A stretch of 64,000 nt of DNA from JBBIOU01 sp037443205 (GCA_037443205.1 JBBIOU010000002.1:179304-243303); one strand, 5' to 3'; counted from the stretch's first letter, positions 35,646 to 44,877 are shown. Numbers and translations are program-made. The notes: generated by a model from the sequence alone, not told the origin.

Positions 35646-36899
35646 TTATGCTTCGTATTTTTTTACAATAATTGAGGCATTATGTCCGCCAAAGCCAAAG
35701 GTATTGCTTAATGCGGCTCTGATGGTACGTTTTTGAGCGGTATTAAAAGTAAGATTTAATTTAGGGTCAATGTCGGGGTCGTCAGTAAAATGGTTGATGG
35801 TGGGCGGAACGATATCGTTTTTAACCGCCATTACGCAAGCAATGGCTTCTACTGCACCGGCAGCACCCAAAAGGTGTCCGGTCATGGATTTGGTTGAACT
35901 GATATTCAATTTATATGCGTGTTCACCAAAGCATTTAATAATGGCTTTGGTTTCTGCAATGTCGCCTAAGGGAGTAGATGTACCGTGTACGTTAATATAG
36001 TCAATATTTTCGGGTTTTAAATTTGCATCATCCAACGCGTATTTCATCACATTGAGTGCGCCCAGACCTTCGGGATGAGGGGCGGTCATGTGGTGGGCAT
36101 CGGCCGACAAGCCTCCTCCAACAACTTCGGCATATATTTTTGCACCGCGTTTAAGGGCATGTTGCAGTTCTTCTAAAACCAAACATGCTCCGCCTTCGCC
36201 TAAAACAAACCCATCGCGTTCTTTATCAAAGGGTCTTGAAGCAGTTTCGGGCGAATCGTTACGGGTAGAGAGTGCTTGCAAGGCATTAAATCCTCCTACA
36301 CCGGCTTCGTAAACAGTAGCTTCGGAGCCTCCGGTAATAATAACATCGGCTTTACCCAGGCGAATATAGTTAAAGGCATCTATAATGGCATTGGTAGAAG
36401 ACGCACAGGCAGAAACGGTTGTAAAGTTTGGACCTCTGAAACCATAACGTATGGAGATATGCCCGGACGCAATGTCTGAAATCATTTTAGGGATGAAGAA
36501 GGGGTTAAATCTGGGTGTGCCATCTCCGGCAAAGTATGCCTGACATTCGTCTTGAAAAGTTTTAAGTCCTCCTATTCCCGAGCCCCAAATAACGCCAATA
36601 CGGTCAACATTAAGTTGTTCGGGAATTATAGCCGCATCTTTAACGGCTTCGTCACAAGAGGCTATGGCAAAGTGCGAAAAACGGTCGAGTTTACGACCTT
36701 CTTTTTTCTCGAAATAATTTTCGTAATTAAAATTTTTTACTTCGCAGGCAAAGCGGGTCTTAAATTTTGAAGCATCAAAAAGAGTAATGGGGGCTGCCCC
36801 GCTTACTCCTTGTATAAGACTATTCCAATAGTCGTTTAAGCTATTACCCAATGGGGTAATGGCTCCCATGCCTGTAACTACTACACGCTTTGTTTGCAC
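35646..36899 (-). CDS. fabF: 3-oxoacyl-[acyl-carrier-protein] synthase II
   Basis: The 417-residue thiolase-fold enzyme has C165 in VSACASSTNAI, H305 in VHGTSTPLGD, K337 and H342 in KSMTGHLLGAAGAVEA, and the NTFGFGGHNASI end. This is the Cys-His-His condensing type. It elongates acyl-ACP with malonyl-ACP in fatty acid synthesis. It follows acpP by 36 bases and precedes rnc in one transcript. Confidence 0.97.
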   Translation of the reverse strand: MQTKRVVVTGMGAITPLGNSLNDYWNSLIQGVSGAAPITLFDASKFKTRFACEVKNFNYENYFEKKEGRKLDRFSHFAIASCDEAVKDAAIIPEQLNVDRIGVIWGSGIGGLKTFQDECQAYFAGDGTPRFNPFFIPKMISDIASGHISIRYGFRGPNFTTVSACASSTNAIIDAFNYIRLGKADVIITGGSEATVYEAGVGGFNALQALSTRNDSPETASRPFDKERDGFVLGEGGACLVLEELQHALKRGAKIYAEVVGGGLSADAHHMTAPHPEGLGALNVMKYALDDANLKPENIDYINVHGTSTPLGDIAETKAIIKCFGEHAYKLNISSTKSMTGHLLGAAGAVEAIACVMAVKNDIVPPTINHFTDDPDIDPKLNLTFNTAQKRTIRAALSNTFGFGGHNASIIVKKYEA

Positions 36900-36935
36900 G
36901 TAAGAGTGGTTTTAATTAAATTTCTTAGCCGGAAA

Positions 36936-37172
36936 TTATTTAACATTGTTTTGGATGTATGCAATAGCATCGCCCACTGTAACAATTTTCTCGGCCTGAT
37001 CGTCCGGAATAGCTATGTTGAATTCTTTTTCAAATTCCATAATCAGCTCTACTGTATCTAACGAGTCAGCACCTAAATCGTTTGTAAAACTTGCTGTTTC
37101 AGTAACTTCTGATTCTTCTACGCCTAATTTATCAACAATAATAGCGATAACTTTTTGCTTGATGTCTGACAT
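36936..37172 (-). CDS. acpP: Acyl carrier protein
   Basis: The 78-residue protein has phosphopantetheine site Ser37 in LGADSLDTVELIMEFE, with acidic recognition helix II. It carries growing acyl chains. First gene of the acpP-fabF-rnc operon. A promoter TTG-N19-TTCCTTTG lies 30 bases upstream. Confidence 0.97.
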   Translation of the reverse strand: MSDIKQKVIAIIVDKLGVEESEVTETASFTNDLGADSLDTVELIMEFEKEFNIAIPDDQAEKIVTVGDAIAYIQNNVK

Positions 37173-37202
37173 TTTTATTTGGTTTTATGGTTAATTAGGC
37201 GG

Positions 37203-37234
37203 CAAAGGAAAAGAGTTTAATAAAAAAATCAAAA
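37203..37234 (-). promoter_or_regulatory. Promoter of acpP-fabF-rnc
   Basis: On the minus strand TTTTG (37230-37234) is followed after 19 bases by TTCCTTTG (37203-37210), which differs from TAnnTTTG by one base. The spacing is canonical for Bacteroidota. The acpP ATG is 30 bases downstream. Confidence 0.55.
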
Positions 37235-37306
37235 TTTTGTTCCTGAAATATTGTTATATTTTTGTACAAATAATAGTTAATTGCCTTATATTCAGAATTT
37301 TACTGT

Positions 37307-38668
37307 TTAGTTAAAAGCTTTAATACGGTTTAACAGATTTTGCTCGGCTTCCTCGTATTTATTTAGTTCTACAAATGAGCCTTGTCCTTGGGTGGCAATT
37401 TTTTTCATGGTTTGCATATCTGTGTCGTTAGCTTTGATAGATATTACCGATGTACGAATGCCTTTTTTCAGGTTATTTTTTACTATGGGCATAACATCGG
37501 TCGTATATAGGTTAAATGCGCCATCGGTGGCCATAATAACCAGGTTATGTGCTCCCGGTATATAAGCTTTACGGGCTTGTTCGTAGGCCATTTTCATACC
37601 ATCGGCCCCGTTGGTATATCCGCTGCCCTGTATAGCACTGATTTTCTGTTTTACCAGTTCTTTTTGCTCTCCGCTGGTAGTAGGTAATGCCAGCCAGGCG
37701 GTGCCGGCATAAGCAACAATGGTTATTTTGTCATCTTTACGCAGCATTTCGCTTAATTCAATCATGGCAGTTTTGAGCAATTCCATGCGGCCTTCCTGTT
37801 GCATCGAAGAGGAGGCGTCTACCAAAAACACAATGTTATTAGGCACAGGTATTAAAACAGTTGTATCGGTTTTTACCGGATTGCGGGTTATAGCCGTGGT
37901 ATCTATTGGCTTATCAATGGTTGTATCTGTTTGTTTAAGGCTGTCTTTTACTTTGGTTTTATGAATTACCAAGGGTTCGTTTTTTAATAGAGGCATTAAT
38001 TCTACTTTTAATTCTCCGGCACAGGTATAGCTATTTACCATAAGTTCTTGCTCATGTGTTTGGTAGCCTTTGGCCGTAACAACCATGTAATAATAGCCCT
38101 GAAAAAGGGTTTTTCCTGCATTGCCGTATTTGCCCGTATATAAAAATTCTACCGGCAGTCCGTTGCTGATTATTTTAATTTTAGCTCCTTCAATGGGCTC
38201 GGCAGTTAATTTATCGCTCACTAAAATTCTAAAAGGCACGTTAGGGATTTTTTGTATCCGGCTAACTTTACTGAAATCGGGACAAGCCAGGTCGGCTTCA
38301 AGGGGCAAGGATTTTACCTCACCGCTTAAACTGAGTATAATAGGCTGTAGCGATGTGCTCACATAAACTTCAATTTCTTTGGTAAAACGACCGCTTTTTT
38401 GGGGATTATATTGCACACGGAGAACAATACTGCTATCGGGTTGAATGGTTTTGTGGTTTTGAATCCAAACAATGTCTCTGTCGGTATTTACCCGTAAAAT
38501 ATATTCCTTTTTATTCCCTGTATTGGTAAAGGTAAAATCAGCAAAGCGCGGACTATCGCTGTTTAGAACCCCCAAATGATAATGTGTTTGGTTTACTTTT
38601 ATTTGGGCTTGGGCGTATTCCCACATCAAGCTAAACAGCAAAATCAGAATAGAACAAAATTTTATCAT
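37307..38668 (-). CDS. VWA domain secreted protein with N-terminal DUF1573-like domain
   Basis: The 453-residue protein has a signal peptide (cut after AQAQ near 22). An Ig-like DUF1573/ASH-type domain (about 25-115; HLGVLNSDSPRFADFTFTNTG) follows, then a PEGA-like middle (about 140-230; LTAEPIEGAKIKIISNG, GYYYMVVTAKGYQTHEQEL). A Thr/Lys-rich linker leads to a von Willebrand A domain (about 275-450) with MIDAS DASSS, and the TNGADGMKMAYEQARK loop. It should bind a divalent metal and protein partners in the periplasm or at the cell surface. No partner genes are adjacent, so the role is unknown. Confidence 0.82.
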   Translation of the reverse strand: MIKFCSILILLFSLMWEYAQAQIKVNQTHYHLGVLNSDSPRFADFTFTNTGNKKEYILRVNTDRDIVWIQNHKTIQPDSSIVLRVQYNPQKSGRFTKEIEVYVSTSLQPIILSLSGEVKSLPLEADLACPDFSKVSRIQKIPNVPFRILVSDKLTAEPIEGAKIKIISNGLPVEFLYTGKYGNAGKTLFQGYYYMVVTAKGYQTHEQELMVNSYTCAGELKVELMPLLKNEPLVIHKTKVKDSLKQTDTTIDKPIDTTAITRNPVKTDTTVLIPVPNNIVFLVDASSSMQQEGRMELLKTAMIELSEMLRKDDKITIVAYAGTAWLALPTTSGEQKELVKQKISAIQGSGYTNGADGMKMAYEQARKAYIPGAHNLVIMATDGAFNLYTTDVMPIVKNNLKKGIRTSVISIKANDTDMQTMKKIATQGQGSFVELNKYEEAEQNLLNRIKAFN

Positions 38669-38717
38669 ATTGCTAAGTACGCAAAACTCGTGCTAAGGTT
38701 CATCAGATTATATAATT

Positions 38718-38790
38718 AAACCCAAATACTTCTGCCTATATCTTACACTCTTGCATTAGAAAATGTATTGCTGATGACAATTTTGGGTTT
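38718..38790 (+). repeat. Short degenerate repeat framed by AAACCCAAA / TTTGGGTTT
   Basis: Inverted ends AAACCCAAA (38718-38726) and TTTGGGTTT (38782-38790) match the frame of the 140-bp repeats. The interior has TGCATTAG and GCTGATGACAA, shared with 23337-23392. Lies upstream of cysC. Confidence 0.4.
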
Positions 38791-38846
38791 GAAAAACTTA
38801 TAGGGCAAAAGCAAATAAGATTTAATTATAAAACCTAAAAAATAAA

Positions 38847-38854
38847 TACCTTTG
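38847..38854 (+). promoter_or_regulatory. -7 promoter element of cysC
   Basis: TACCTTTG matches TAnnTTTG, ending five bases before the GTG start at 38860, so the cysCDN mRNA may be leaderless. Confidence 0.5.
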
Positions 38855-38859
38855 CTTGG

Positions 38860-39456
38860 GTGAGTAATAACATACATACAACCTTTCATCAGCTACTTAA
38901 ACGCGAGGATAAGGAGCATTTTTTAAAACAAAAAGCCTGTGTTGTTTGGCTAACGGGTTTATCGGGTTCGGGGAAAACAACCATTGCCGTTGAACTGGAA
39001 AGAAAATTACTGGAAGCGAAGTATTTTAGTGTAGTATTAGATGGAGACAATATCAGGCACGGAATAAACAATAATCTTGGCTTTAGTGAAGCCGATCGCC
39101 AGGAAAACATCAGAAGAATAGCAGAAATTGCAAAGCTGTTTTTAAATACCGGCATCATAACCATTTGCTGCTTTGTCAGTCCGACTAAAGCCATCAGGCA
39201 ACAAGCCCGGAATATTATAGGAGACAAAGATTTTATTGAAGTGTTTGTAGATACCCCATTAGAGGAATGCGAAAAACGCGATGTAAAAGGATTATATAAA
39301 AAAGCGCGTGCCGGAGAGATAAAAGATTTTACCGGGATTAATCAGCGCTTTGAAATACCCGAAAATCCGAACCTGATAATACAAACAAGCAATAAAAGTG
39401 TGCAAGTATGTACAACAGAACTTTTAAAATATTTATTAAATAAAATAAAAATATAA
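38860..39456 (+). CDS. cysC: Adenylylsulfate (APS) kinase
   Basis: The 198-residue protein begins with GTG. It has P-loop GLSGSGKTT, DGDNIRHGINNNLGFSEADRQENIRR and the FVDTPLEECEKRDVKGLYKKARAGEI block, all diagnostic for APS kinase. It phosphorylates APS to PAPS, for sulfation or for cysteine synthesis. It heads cysC-cysD-cysN with gaps of 4 and 16 bases. Confidence 0.95.
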   Translation: MSNNIHTTFHQLLKREDKEHFLKQKACVVWLTGLSGSGKTTIAVELERKLLEAKYFSVVLDGDNIRHGINNNLGFSEADRQENIRRIAEIAKLFLNTGIITICCFVSPTKAIRQQARNIIGDKDFIEVFVDTPLEECEKRDVKGLYKKARAGEIKDFTGINQRFEIPENPNLIIQTSNKSVQVCTTELLKYLLNKIKI

Positions 39457-39460
39457 CTCT

Positions 39461-40366
39461 ATGTCGGGCTATCATTTAACACACCTGCGAGAACTGGAAG
39501 CAGAAAGCATTTATGTGTTACGCGAAGTGGCAGCACAGTTTGAGAATCCTGCTCTGTTATTTTCGGGCGGTAAAGACAGTATTGTATGTTTTCATTTGGC
39601 GCGCAAAGCTTTTTTCCCTGCGCGTGTACCTTTTACGCTGGTTCACATAGATACGGGGCATAATTTTTCCGAAACCATACAATTCAGAGATGAGTTAGCT
39701 AAAAAGCATCAGGTAAACCTGTTGATTGGCTCGGTACAACAAAGTATTGACGAAGGAAAAGTTACCGAAGAAAAGGGTTATAACGCAAGCCGCAACGCAT
39801 TACAAACAGTTACGCTACTCGAAACCATAGAAAAAAATAAATTTGATGCCTGTATTGGCGGAGCGCGCAGAGATGAAGAAAAAGCAAGAGCCAAAGAACG
39901 ATTTTTTTCTCATCGCGATGAGTTTGGACAGTGGGACCCCAAAAATCAACGGCCTGAATTATGGAATTTATTTAACGGTAAAAAAAATATGGGCGAACAT
40001 TTCAGAGTATTTCCGATTAGTAACTGGACAGAAATGGATGTGTGGCAATACATAAAACTAGAAAACATTGAAATACCGAGCCTATATTTTTCGCACGAAC
40101 GTGAAGTATTTAACCGAGACGGAGTATGGTATGCCTATTCAACTATAATGATGCTGAAACCTAACGAAAAGGTAGAGAAAAAAACGGTTCGTTTTCGTAC
40201 CATTGGCGATTTAACCTGTACGGGTGCCGTGCTGTCTGATGCAAAAACCATAGAAGATATTATACAAGAAGTAGCCGCCAGCAGAATAACCGAAAGAGGC
40301 TCGCGTATAGATGATAAACGCAGCGAAGCAGCCATGGAAGAAAGAAAAAAACAAGGATACTTTTAA
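39461..40366 (+). CDS. cysD: Sulfate adenylyltransferase subunit 2 CysD
   Basis: The 301-residue protein has the PP-loop FSGGKDSIVCFHLARKAFFP, HIDTGHNFSETIQFRDEL and GARRDEEKARAKERFFS motifs of CysD, and ends RSEAAMEERKKQGYF. It forms the ATP-sulfurylase with CysN, adenylating sulfate. Four bases follow cysC, consistent with cotranscription. Confidence 0.97.
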   Translation: MSGYHLTHLRELEAESIYVLREVAAQFENPALLFSGGKDSIVCFHLARKAFFPARVPFTLVHIDTGHNFSETIQFRDELAKKHQVNLLIGSVQQSIDEGKVTEEKGYNASRNALQTVTLLETIEKNKFDACIGGARRDEEKARAKERFFSHRDEFGQWDPKNQRPELWNLFNGKKNMGEHFRVFPISNWTEMDVWQYIKLENIEIPSLYFSHEREVFNRDGVWYAYSTIMMLKPNEKVEKKTVRFRTIGDLTCTGAVLSDAKTIEDIIQEVAASRITERGSRIDDKRSEAAMEERKKQGYF

Positions 40367-40382
40367 ATTAAATATGTAACAA

Positions 40383-41648
40383 ATGAATACACAAAGCTAT
40401 TTAGATATGGATTTGCTACGCTTTACAACAGCAGGCAGTGTGGATGACGGTAAAAGCACCTTGATAGGAAGATTACTATACGACAGTAAGTCTATATTTG
40501 AAGACCAACTACAGGCAGTTGAGGCAGCAAGCAAAAAAAAAGGAGAAGAACAGGTAAACCTGGCGCTGCTTACAGATGGGTTAAAAGCAGAACGAGAGCA
40601 AGGCATAACCATTGATGTGGCCTATCGCTATTTTGCAACCCCTAAACGTAAATTTATTATTGCCGATACACCCGGTCATATACAATACACCCGCAATATG
40701 GTTACCGGAGCTTCAACGGCCAACTTAGCTATAATTTTAGTAGATGCGCGCAAAGGAATCTTAGAACAAACCTGCCGACATTCGTTTATCGCTTCTCTTT
40801 TGCAAATACCACATATTGTTTATTGCATCAACAAAATGGATTTGGTAGAATATAAAGAAAGCGTTTTTGAAAAAATAAAAAAAGAACTTGAACTGTTTAC
40901 GGCCAAACTCGATGTAAAAGACTTTCGCTACATTCCTATTTCGGCATTAAACGGAGATAATGTGGTAGAACGTTCTGAAAATATGGACTGGTATCAAGGC
41001 CCTACATTAATGTATTTACTGGAAAATATTCACATTTCATCCGATTATAATTTAATTGATGCCCGTTTCCCTGTGCAATATGTTATTCGTCCGCAAACTA
41101 AAGAATATCATGATTTTAGAGGCTATGCCGGGCGCATGGCAGGGGGCATTATGCGTGTGGGGGATGAAGTACAAATATTGCCATCGGGTTTTACAAGTAA
41201 AATTAAAACCATTCAAACCATGCATGAAGATCTTACTGAAGCCTATACACCCATGTCGGTAGTACTTACATTAGAAGATGAGATAGACATAAGCCGGGGT
41301 GATATGATTGTCAGAAAAAATAATACTCCCGAGCAAACCCAAGACATTGATGCTATGATATGTTGGTTTAACGAAAAGCCTTTACAAGTAAACGGTAAAT
41401 ACGCTCTTAAACATACTACCAAAGATGTGCGTACGGTTGTAAAAGAAGTAAAATATAAAATGAATATCAACACGCTACATCGGAATGAGGAAGATAAAGA
41501 AATTAAAGCAAACGATATTGCAAGAATTAAACTAAGAACTACAGCACCTTTGTTTATAGATAAATACCACCGCAACAGAAATACGGGAAGTTTTATTTTA
41601 ATTGACGAAGGAACAAATGAAACTGTTGCTGCCGGAATGATTATTTAA
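40383..41648 (+). CDS. cysN: Sulfate adenylyltransferase subunit 1 CysN
   Basis: The 421-residue GTPase has G1 GSVDDGKST (18-26), G3 DTPGH and G4 NKMD with elongation-factor folds. It drives CysD by GTP hydrolysis. The CysN-CysC fusion seen in many bacteria is not present, as cysC is separate upstream. It overlaps the convergent polymerase gene by four bases. cysH and other reductases are not in the window. Confidence 0.95.
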   Translation: MNTQSYLDMDLLRFTTAGSVDDGKSTLIGRLLYDSKSIFEDQLQAVEAASKKKGEEQVNLALLTDGLKAEREQGITIDVAYRYFATPKRKFIIADTPGHIQYTRNMVTGASTANLAIILVDARKGILEQTCRHSFIASLLQIPHIVYCINKMDLVEYKESVFEKIKKELELFTAKLDVKDFRYIPISALNGDNVVERSENMDWYQGPTLMYLLENIHISSDYNLIDARFPVQYVIRPQTKEYHDFRGYAGRMAGGIMRVGDEVQILPSGFTSKIKTIQTMHEDLTEAYTPMSVVLTLEDEIDISRGDMIVRKNNTPEQTQDIDAMICWFNEKPLQVNGKYALKHTTKDVRTVVKEVKYKMNINTLHRNEEDKEIKANDIARIKLRTTAPLFIDKYHRNRNTGSFILIDEGTNETVAAGMII

Positions 41649-42934
41649 AAACCCATTTCGTCATAATCGGGGTGTATATCTTTAACCGAGCCAAAACCGA
41701 TAACGTCTTTTACCATTGCGCTGTTTTTTAATTCTGCTGCGCGCAGCAGTTTTTCTTTACCAAATTTATCTTTTAAATCATACATCACTTTGCGCAGCAC
41801 ATCCTTTTTATAATTTGTATCAAACAAACTGTATTGTATTTGACTGTCATCAGTAAATGAACCGGTACTAACCCCAATAGATTTTACAGCGGTATTTATG
41901 AGAGGGTCTGTTTTATTTTTCTTTTCAAAAGCAGCCATTTGCTTTTTTATTCTGTTTAATAATTCTATACCGTCTTGCAATGGGCGCTCAAGTTTCATTT
42001 CAGTATTCCAATAGGTATCATTTTCGTATTTCAGGTAAAATGAAATTTTTTTGGCTGCCACCCGGTGTTGTACCATTCTTTTTTCGAGAGTAAGGCAAAG
42101 CATTAATAAAACATCATAAATGGTATCTGTGCTTTTTCTTTGCTCGCGCGAAAGCTGCCTCATTGCCTGCATGGTTTTATATGCGTGGCTCATCATGTCC
42201 ATTTCAGAAAAATTTAACCTGTAGTACCAAAATAATCCCGAAACTCCATTAAATATTTTTTTTAGTTGTTCAGGCGCGGCATATCGTAATTTAAGCGGTG
42301 TATCTATCCCCGCTTTTAAAAGACGTTGCTCCATGCGCTCACCTATACCGGGAATGTCCTGCAGTTTTAATTTAGATAAAACACTATCTATATTTTGAGG
42401 CGTAATCAGTGTTATTCCATCGGGTTTTTTAATGTCTGATGCGAGTTTAGCTAAAAAGGAGTTTGGAGCTATACCTATGGAACATTTTAACCAATCGCCT
42501 ACATCTTTTTTTATATCCTGTTTTATTTTTTTTGCTATTACAATCGGGTCTTTATAAATTAATTTATAGTTGGTTAAATCAACTACAGCTTCATCAATAC
42601 TTTTAGGAATTACCTCATTTGAGTAACGTTTTAATACAGCAATAATTTTTGCATGATACTCACGGTAACGTTCAGGCCTGGTTTCAAGCGGAACTAAATC
42701 AGGGCATAATTTTATAGCTTCGTCTAGCCTCATTCCTAATTTTATGCCTTTTTGTTTGGCCTCAATAGAAGGAGCTATAACACAGCCATATTTACCGGTA
42801 TATACACAAACTGCTACCGGTCTTCCTCTGAGCCAATAGTTTACTTGTTGTTCGCAACTGGCAAAAAAACTGTTCATATCCACAAACAGTGTGTAAGGCT
42901 CGGTTTTCTGTATAAGTTTGTTTTCGTTTATCAT
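41645..42934 (-). CDS. dinB: Y-family DNA polymerase (DinB/Pol IV type)
   Basis: The 429-residue protein has the Y-family palm motifs FVDMNSFFASCEQQ (Asp for metal A) and PKSIDEAVVDL (catalytic Asp/Glu), then LKCSIGIAPNSFLAKLASDIKKPDG and helix-hairpin-helix DIPGIGERMEQRLLKAGI, and a little-finger domain. It copies damaged DNA with low fidelity. A UmuC-like label is possible, since the length is larger than classical Pol IV (about 350). Convergent with cysN, overlapping at the stop. Confidence 0.92.
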   Translation of the reverse strand: MINENKLIQKTEPYTLFVDMNSFFASCEQQVNYWLRGRPVAVCVYTGKYGCVIAPSIEAKQKGIKLGMRLDEAIKLCPDLVPLETRPERYREYHAKIIAVLKRYSNEVIPKSIDEAVVDLTNYKLIYKDPIVIAKKIKQDIKKDVGDWLKCSIGIAPNSFLAKLASDIKKPDGITLITPQNIDSVLSKLKLQDIPGIGERMEQRLLKAGIDTPLKLRYAAPEQLKKIFNGVSGLFWYYRLNFSEMDMMSHAYKTMQAMRQLSREQRKSTDTIYDVLLMLCLTLEKRMVQHRVAAKKISFYLKYENDTYWNTEMKLERPLQDGIELLNRIKKQMAAFEKKNKTDPLINTAVKSIGVSTGSFTDDSQIQYSLFDTNYKKDVLRKVMYDLKDKFGKEKLLRAAELKNSAMVKDVIGFGSVKDIHPDYDEMGF

Positions 42935-43029
42935 GTTTGTTTAATAATCTGACAATAACCTATAAAGTTAAAAAAATTACAGTAAGTATTTTTGTATTTA
43001 ACTGTTAAACCTTACGAATGTTTTATTAT

Positions 43030-43168
43030 TAATCCCGCTTTACGCATTAGCATACGTAATGCTCGCCTGATGGCGGATAACCCAAATCCAGCCCTTTGCC
43101 AAAGCACTCAGTCCGCCTCTGGCGGAAAATTTGAACTTTTTCAAATTTCTAATGCTGAAATTGGGTTA
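43030..43168 (+). repeat. Interspersed structured repeat, copy C
   Basis: A full copy in the plus direction. TTACGCAT-TAGC-ATACGTAA (one mismatch), CGCC-TGAT-GGCG, TCCGCC-TCT-GGCGGA and a perfect AAATTTGAA-CTTT-TTCAAATTT stem are all present. The centre differs from A, B and D (CAGCCCTTTGCCAAAG in place of CCACATAACACTCAACA). It lies between dinB and the anti-sigma gene, both on the minus strand. Confidence 0.9.
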
Positions 43169-43192
43169 GTTACCAGTAAATAATTACTTTAA

Positions 43193-44302
43193 TTATTTAA
43201 TTTCATTTAATTTTTTGCGTGCCTGGTCTGTATAAAAACCGTTTTGCGATATAATCTCGCGAAGTAAGATTTCAGCTTCGGTTTGTTTATTACATCTGAG
43301 CAGGCTAAGCGCTTTATACCACATAGCTTCCTGATAAAAAGTATTATAAGCAGCGTTGATGCATTTATCAAAATAAATTATGGCATTTTCGCAGCGGTTA
43401 AGATTATATAAAGAAAGTCCTCCATAAAAGTAGGCATTTAAATCATCGGGATAATGTTTTAATATGATGTTTGAGTTTTTTAAAAAGCTTTTATAATTGC
43501 CATTTTTAAAATCAAGTAATGTTTCTTTCAGAAATTCTTCGTAAGGTATATATACCGTAATGGCTTCATGTTCGTTTTTTGTGTTTTCATTTTTATCGGC
43601 AAGATTAGCCGGTGTACCGGTTAGTTGGGTAAATTTATTTACGGGAATATTTGCGGTATAAATATTACTGTAGTCAATTACTTTTAAATCATGTATGTAT
43701 GTAAACTTTACGTTTGATTTAGAAATTGTGGCATTAGCCGGTACGGTTATTTCGGGTTCTTTTTTTTCTATGGGTTCAATATCTGTAATTTTCGGATTGT
43801 TTTGATAGATGGTAATAGTTGTTTGCTGAGGGGTTTTTGCGATAACTGTTTGCGGACGGTTATTTATGGTTTGTTTATAATTTATCTGTTCTTTAGGTTC
43901 AATCTCTTGTGTATTTTCAATAACGCTGTCGGTAACTACTGTCAAGGGTGTATTTGGTTGTATGGTTTGATTAGAGATATCTATTGTTGATGTTGTTGAT
44001 TTTTGATTATCGGTTTGTAACAACAAATATGTAATAATTACTCCTGTTATAATTATTGCCGTAAAAAACATTGCTTTATAAATATAATTTGAGAATTGTA
44101 TGTAGGGATTTTTTAAATCTATTTGGCATAATTCCGGATTTTGTTCAAAAGCTTCAAAGGCTTCGGCAGCAAAGGGGTCGGCATTAAGTTTTTGTTCTAA
44201 CAAATGCTTTTTCGAGGTGTTTAACCTGCCTGATAAATATTTTTTTATTTCATCAAGGCTAAGAGGTTTTGGTTGTTTAAATATGTATTTAAACTTCTTC
44301 AT
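43193..44302 (-). CDS. Probable anti-sigma/TPR membrane protein
   Basis: The 369-residue protein has an N-terminal cytoplasmic region (1-73; LSLDEIKKYLSGRLNTSKKHLLEQKLNADPFAAEAFEAFE), which resembles the helical anti-sigma domain of Bacteroidota, a membrane span at about 76-96, an extracytoplasmic Thr/Pro/Gln-rich linker, and a C-terminal TPR-like region (DLNAYFYGGLSLYNLNRCENAIIYFDKCI). Its start overlaps the sigma gene by four bases. The gene is therefore the likely anti-sigma partner. I do not see the usual zinc HxxxCxxC. Confidence 0.65.
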   Translation of the reverse strand: MKKFKYIFKQPKPLSLDEIKKYLSGRLNTSKKHLLEQKLNADPFAAEAFEAFEQNPELCQIDLKNPYIQFSNYIYKAMFFTAIIITGVIITYLLLQTDNQKSTTSTIDISNQTIQPNTPLTVVTDSVIENTQEIEPKEQINYKQTINNRPQTVIAKTPQQTTITIYQNNPKITDIEPIEKKEPEITVPANATISKSNVKFTYIHDLKVIDYSNIYTANIPVNKFTQLTGTPANLADKNENTKNEHEAITVYIPYEEFLKETLLDFKNGNYKSFLKNSNIILKHYPDDLNAYFYGGLSLYNLNRCENAIIYFDKCINAAYNTFYQEAMWYKALSLLRCNKQTEAEILLREIISQNGFYTDQARKKLNEIK

Positions 44303-44862
44303 GGCAGATTGGATAAAATATTTATTAGGTTTCTTTTGGCATTTTGCAGATAGCTTTTTACTTCTTTAAGGGAGTATCCTGTTTGTGCAGCAACATCAGC
44401 ATAAGAAAATTGCTGCAGATAAAAAAGTTCTATACATCTTTTTTGCCGGGGTTTTAATTGGTTTATGGCAATTTCTAATTTTTGCAGATTTTCTTCGGTA
44501 TATTGCTTTTCTTCTTCGGCATCATTTATTTTTTCAGCTAAATCAATAATATCTTTTTCGGCTTCGGGAAGTTTTTTTTTGCGTAATTGCATCAGGCAAT
44601 AATTTCTGGCAACCGTGTGCAGCCAGGGTCTGAAGGTGTCGATGTGCTGTTCTTTTAATGCCATAAACAGTTTTTCAAAAATTGTAATTACCGCATCGCG
44701 GCTTTCTTCTTTGTTTTTAAGGTATTTATAACAAACCCCCAAAACCATGTAGGAGTACCTTTCAAAAAGTACTCCTATATATTTTTTGTCTGATGTATTA
44801 ACATACAAAGCGACTAATTCTTCGTCCGTTTGAGTATATTTATTTTTTTTACCGAACAACAT
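44299..44862 (-). CDS. ECF-type RNA polymerase sigma-70 factor
   Basis: The 187-residue protein has a region 2 (LFERYSYMVLGVCYKYLKNKEESRDAVITIFEKLF) and region 4 (LKPRQKRCIELFYLQQFSYADVAAQTGYSLKEVKSYLQNAKRNL) typical of ECF sigma factors. Region 2 contacts the -10 and region 4 the -35. It sits between the plug protein gene and the anti-sigma-like gene, forming a small signal-transduction operon. Confidence 0.93.
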   Translation of the reverse strand: MLFGKKNKYTQTDEELVALYVNTSDKKYIGVLFERYSYMVLGVCYKYLKNKEESRDAVITIFEKLFMALKEQHIDTFRPWLHTVARNYCLMQLRKKKLPEAEKDIIDLAEKINDAEEEKQYTEENLQKLEIAINQLKPRQKRCIELFYLQQFSYADVAAQTGYSLKEVKSYLQNAKRNLINILSNLP

Positions 44863-44877
44863 TTTATCTGAGGCAAG

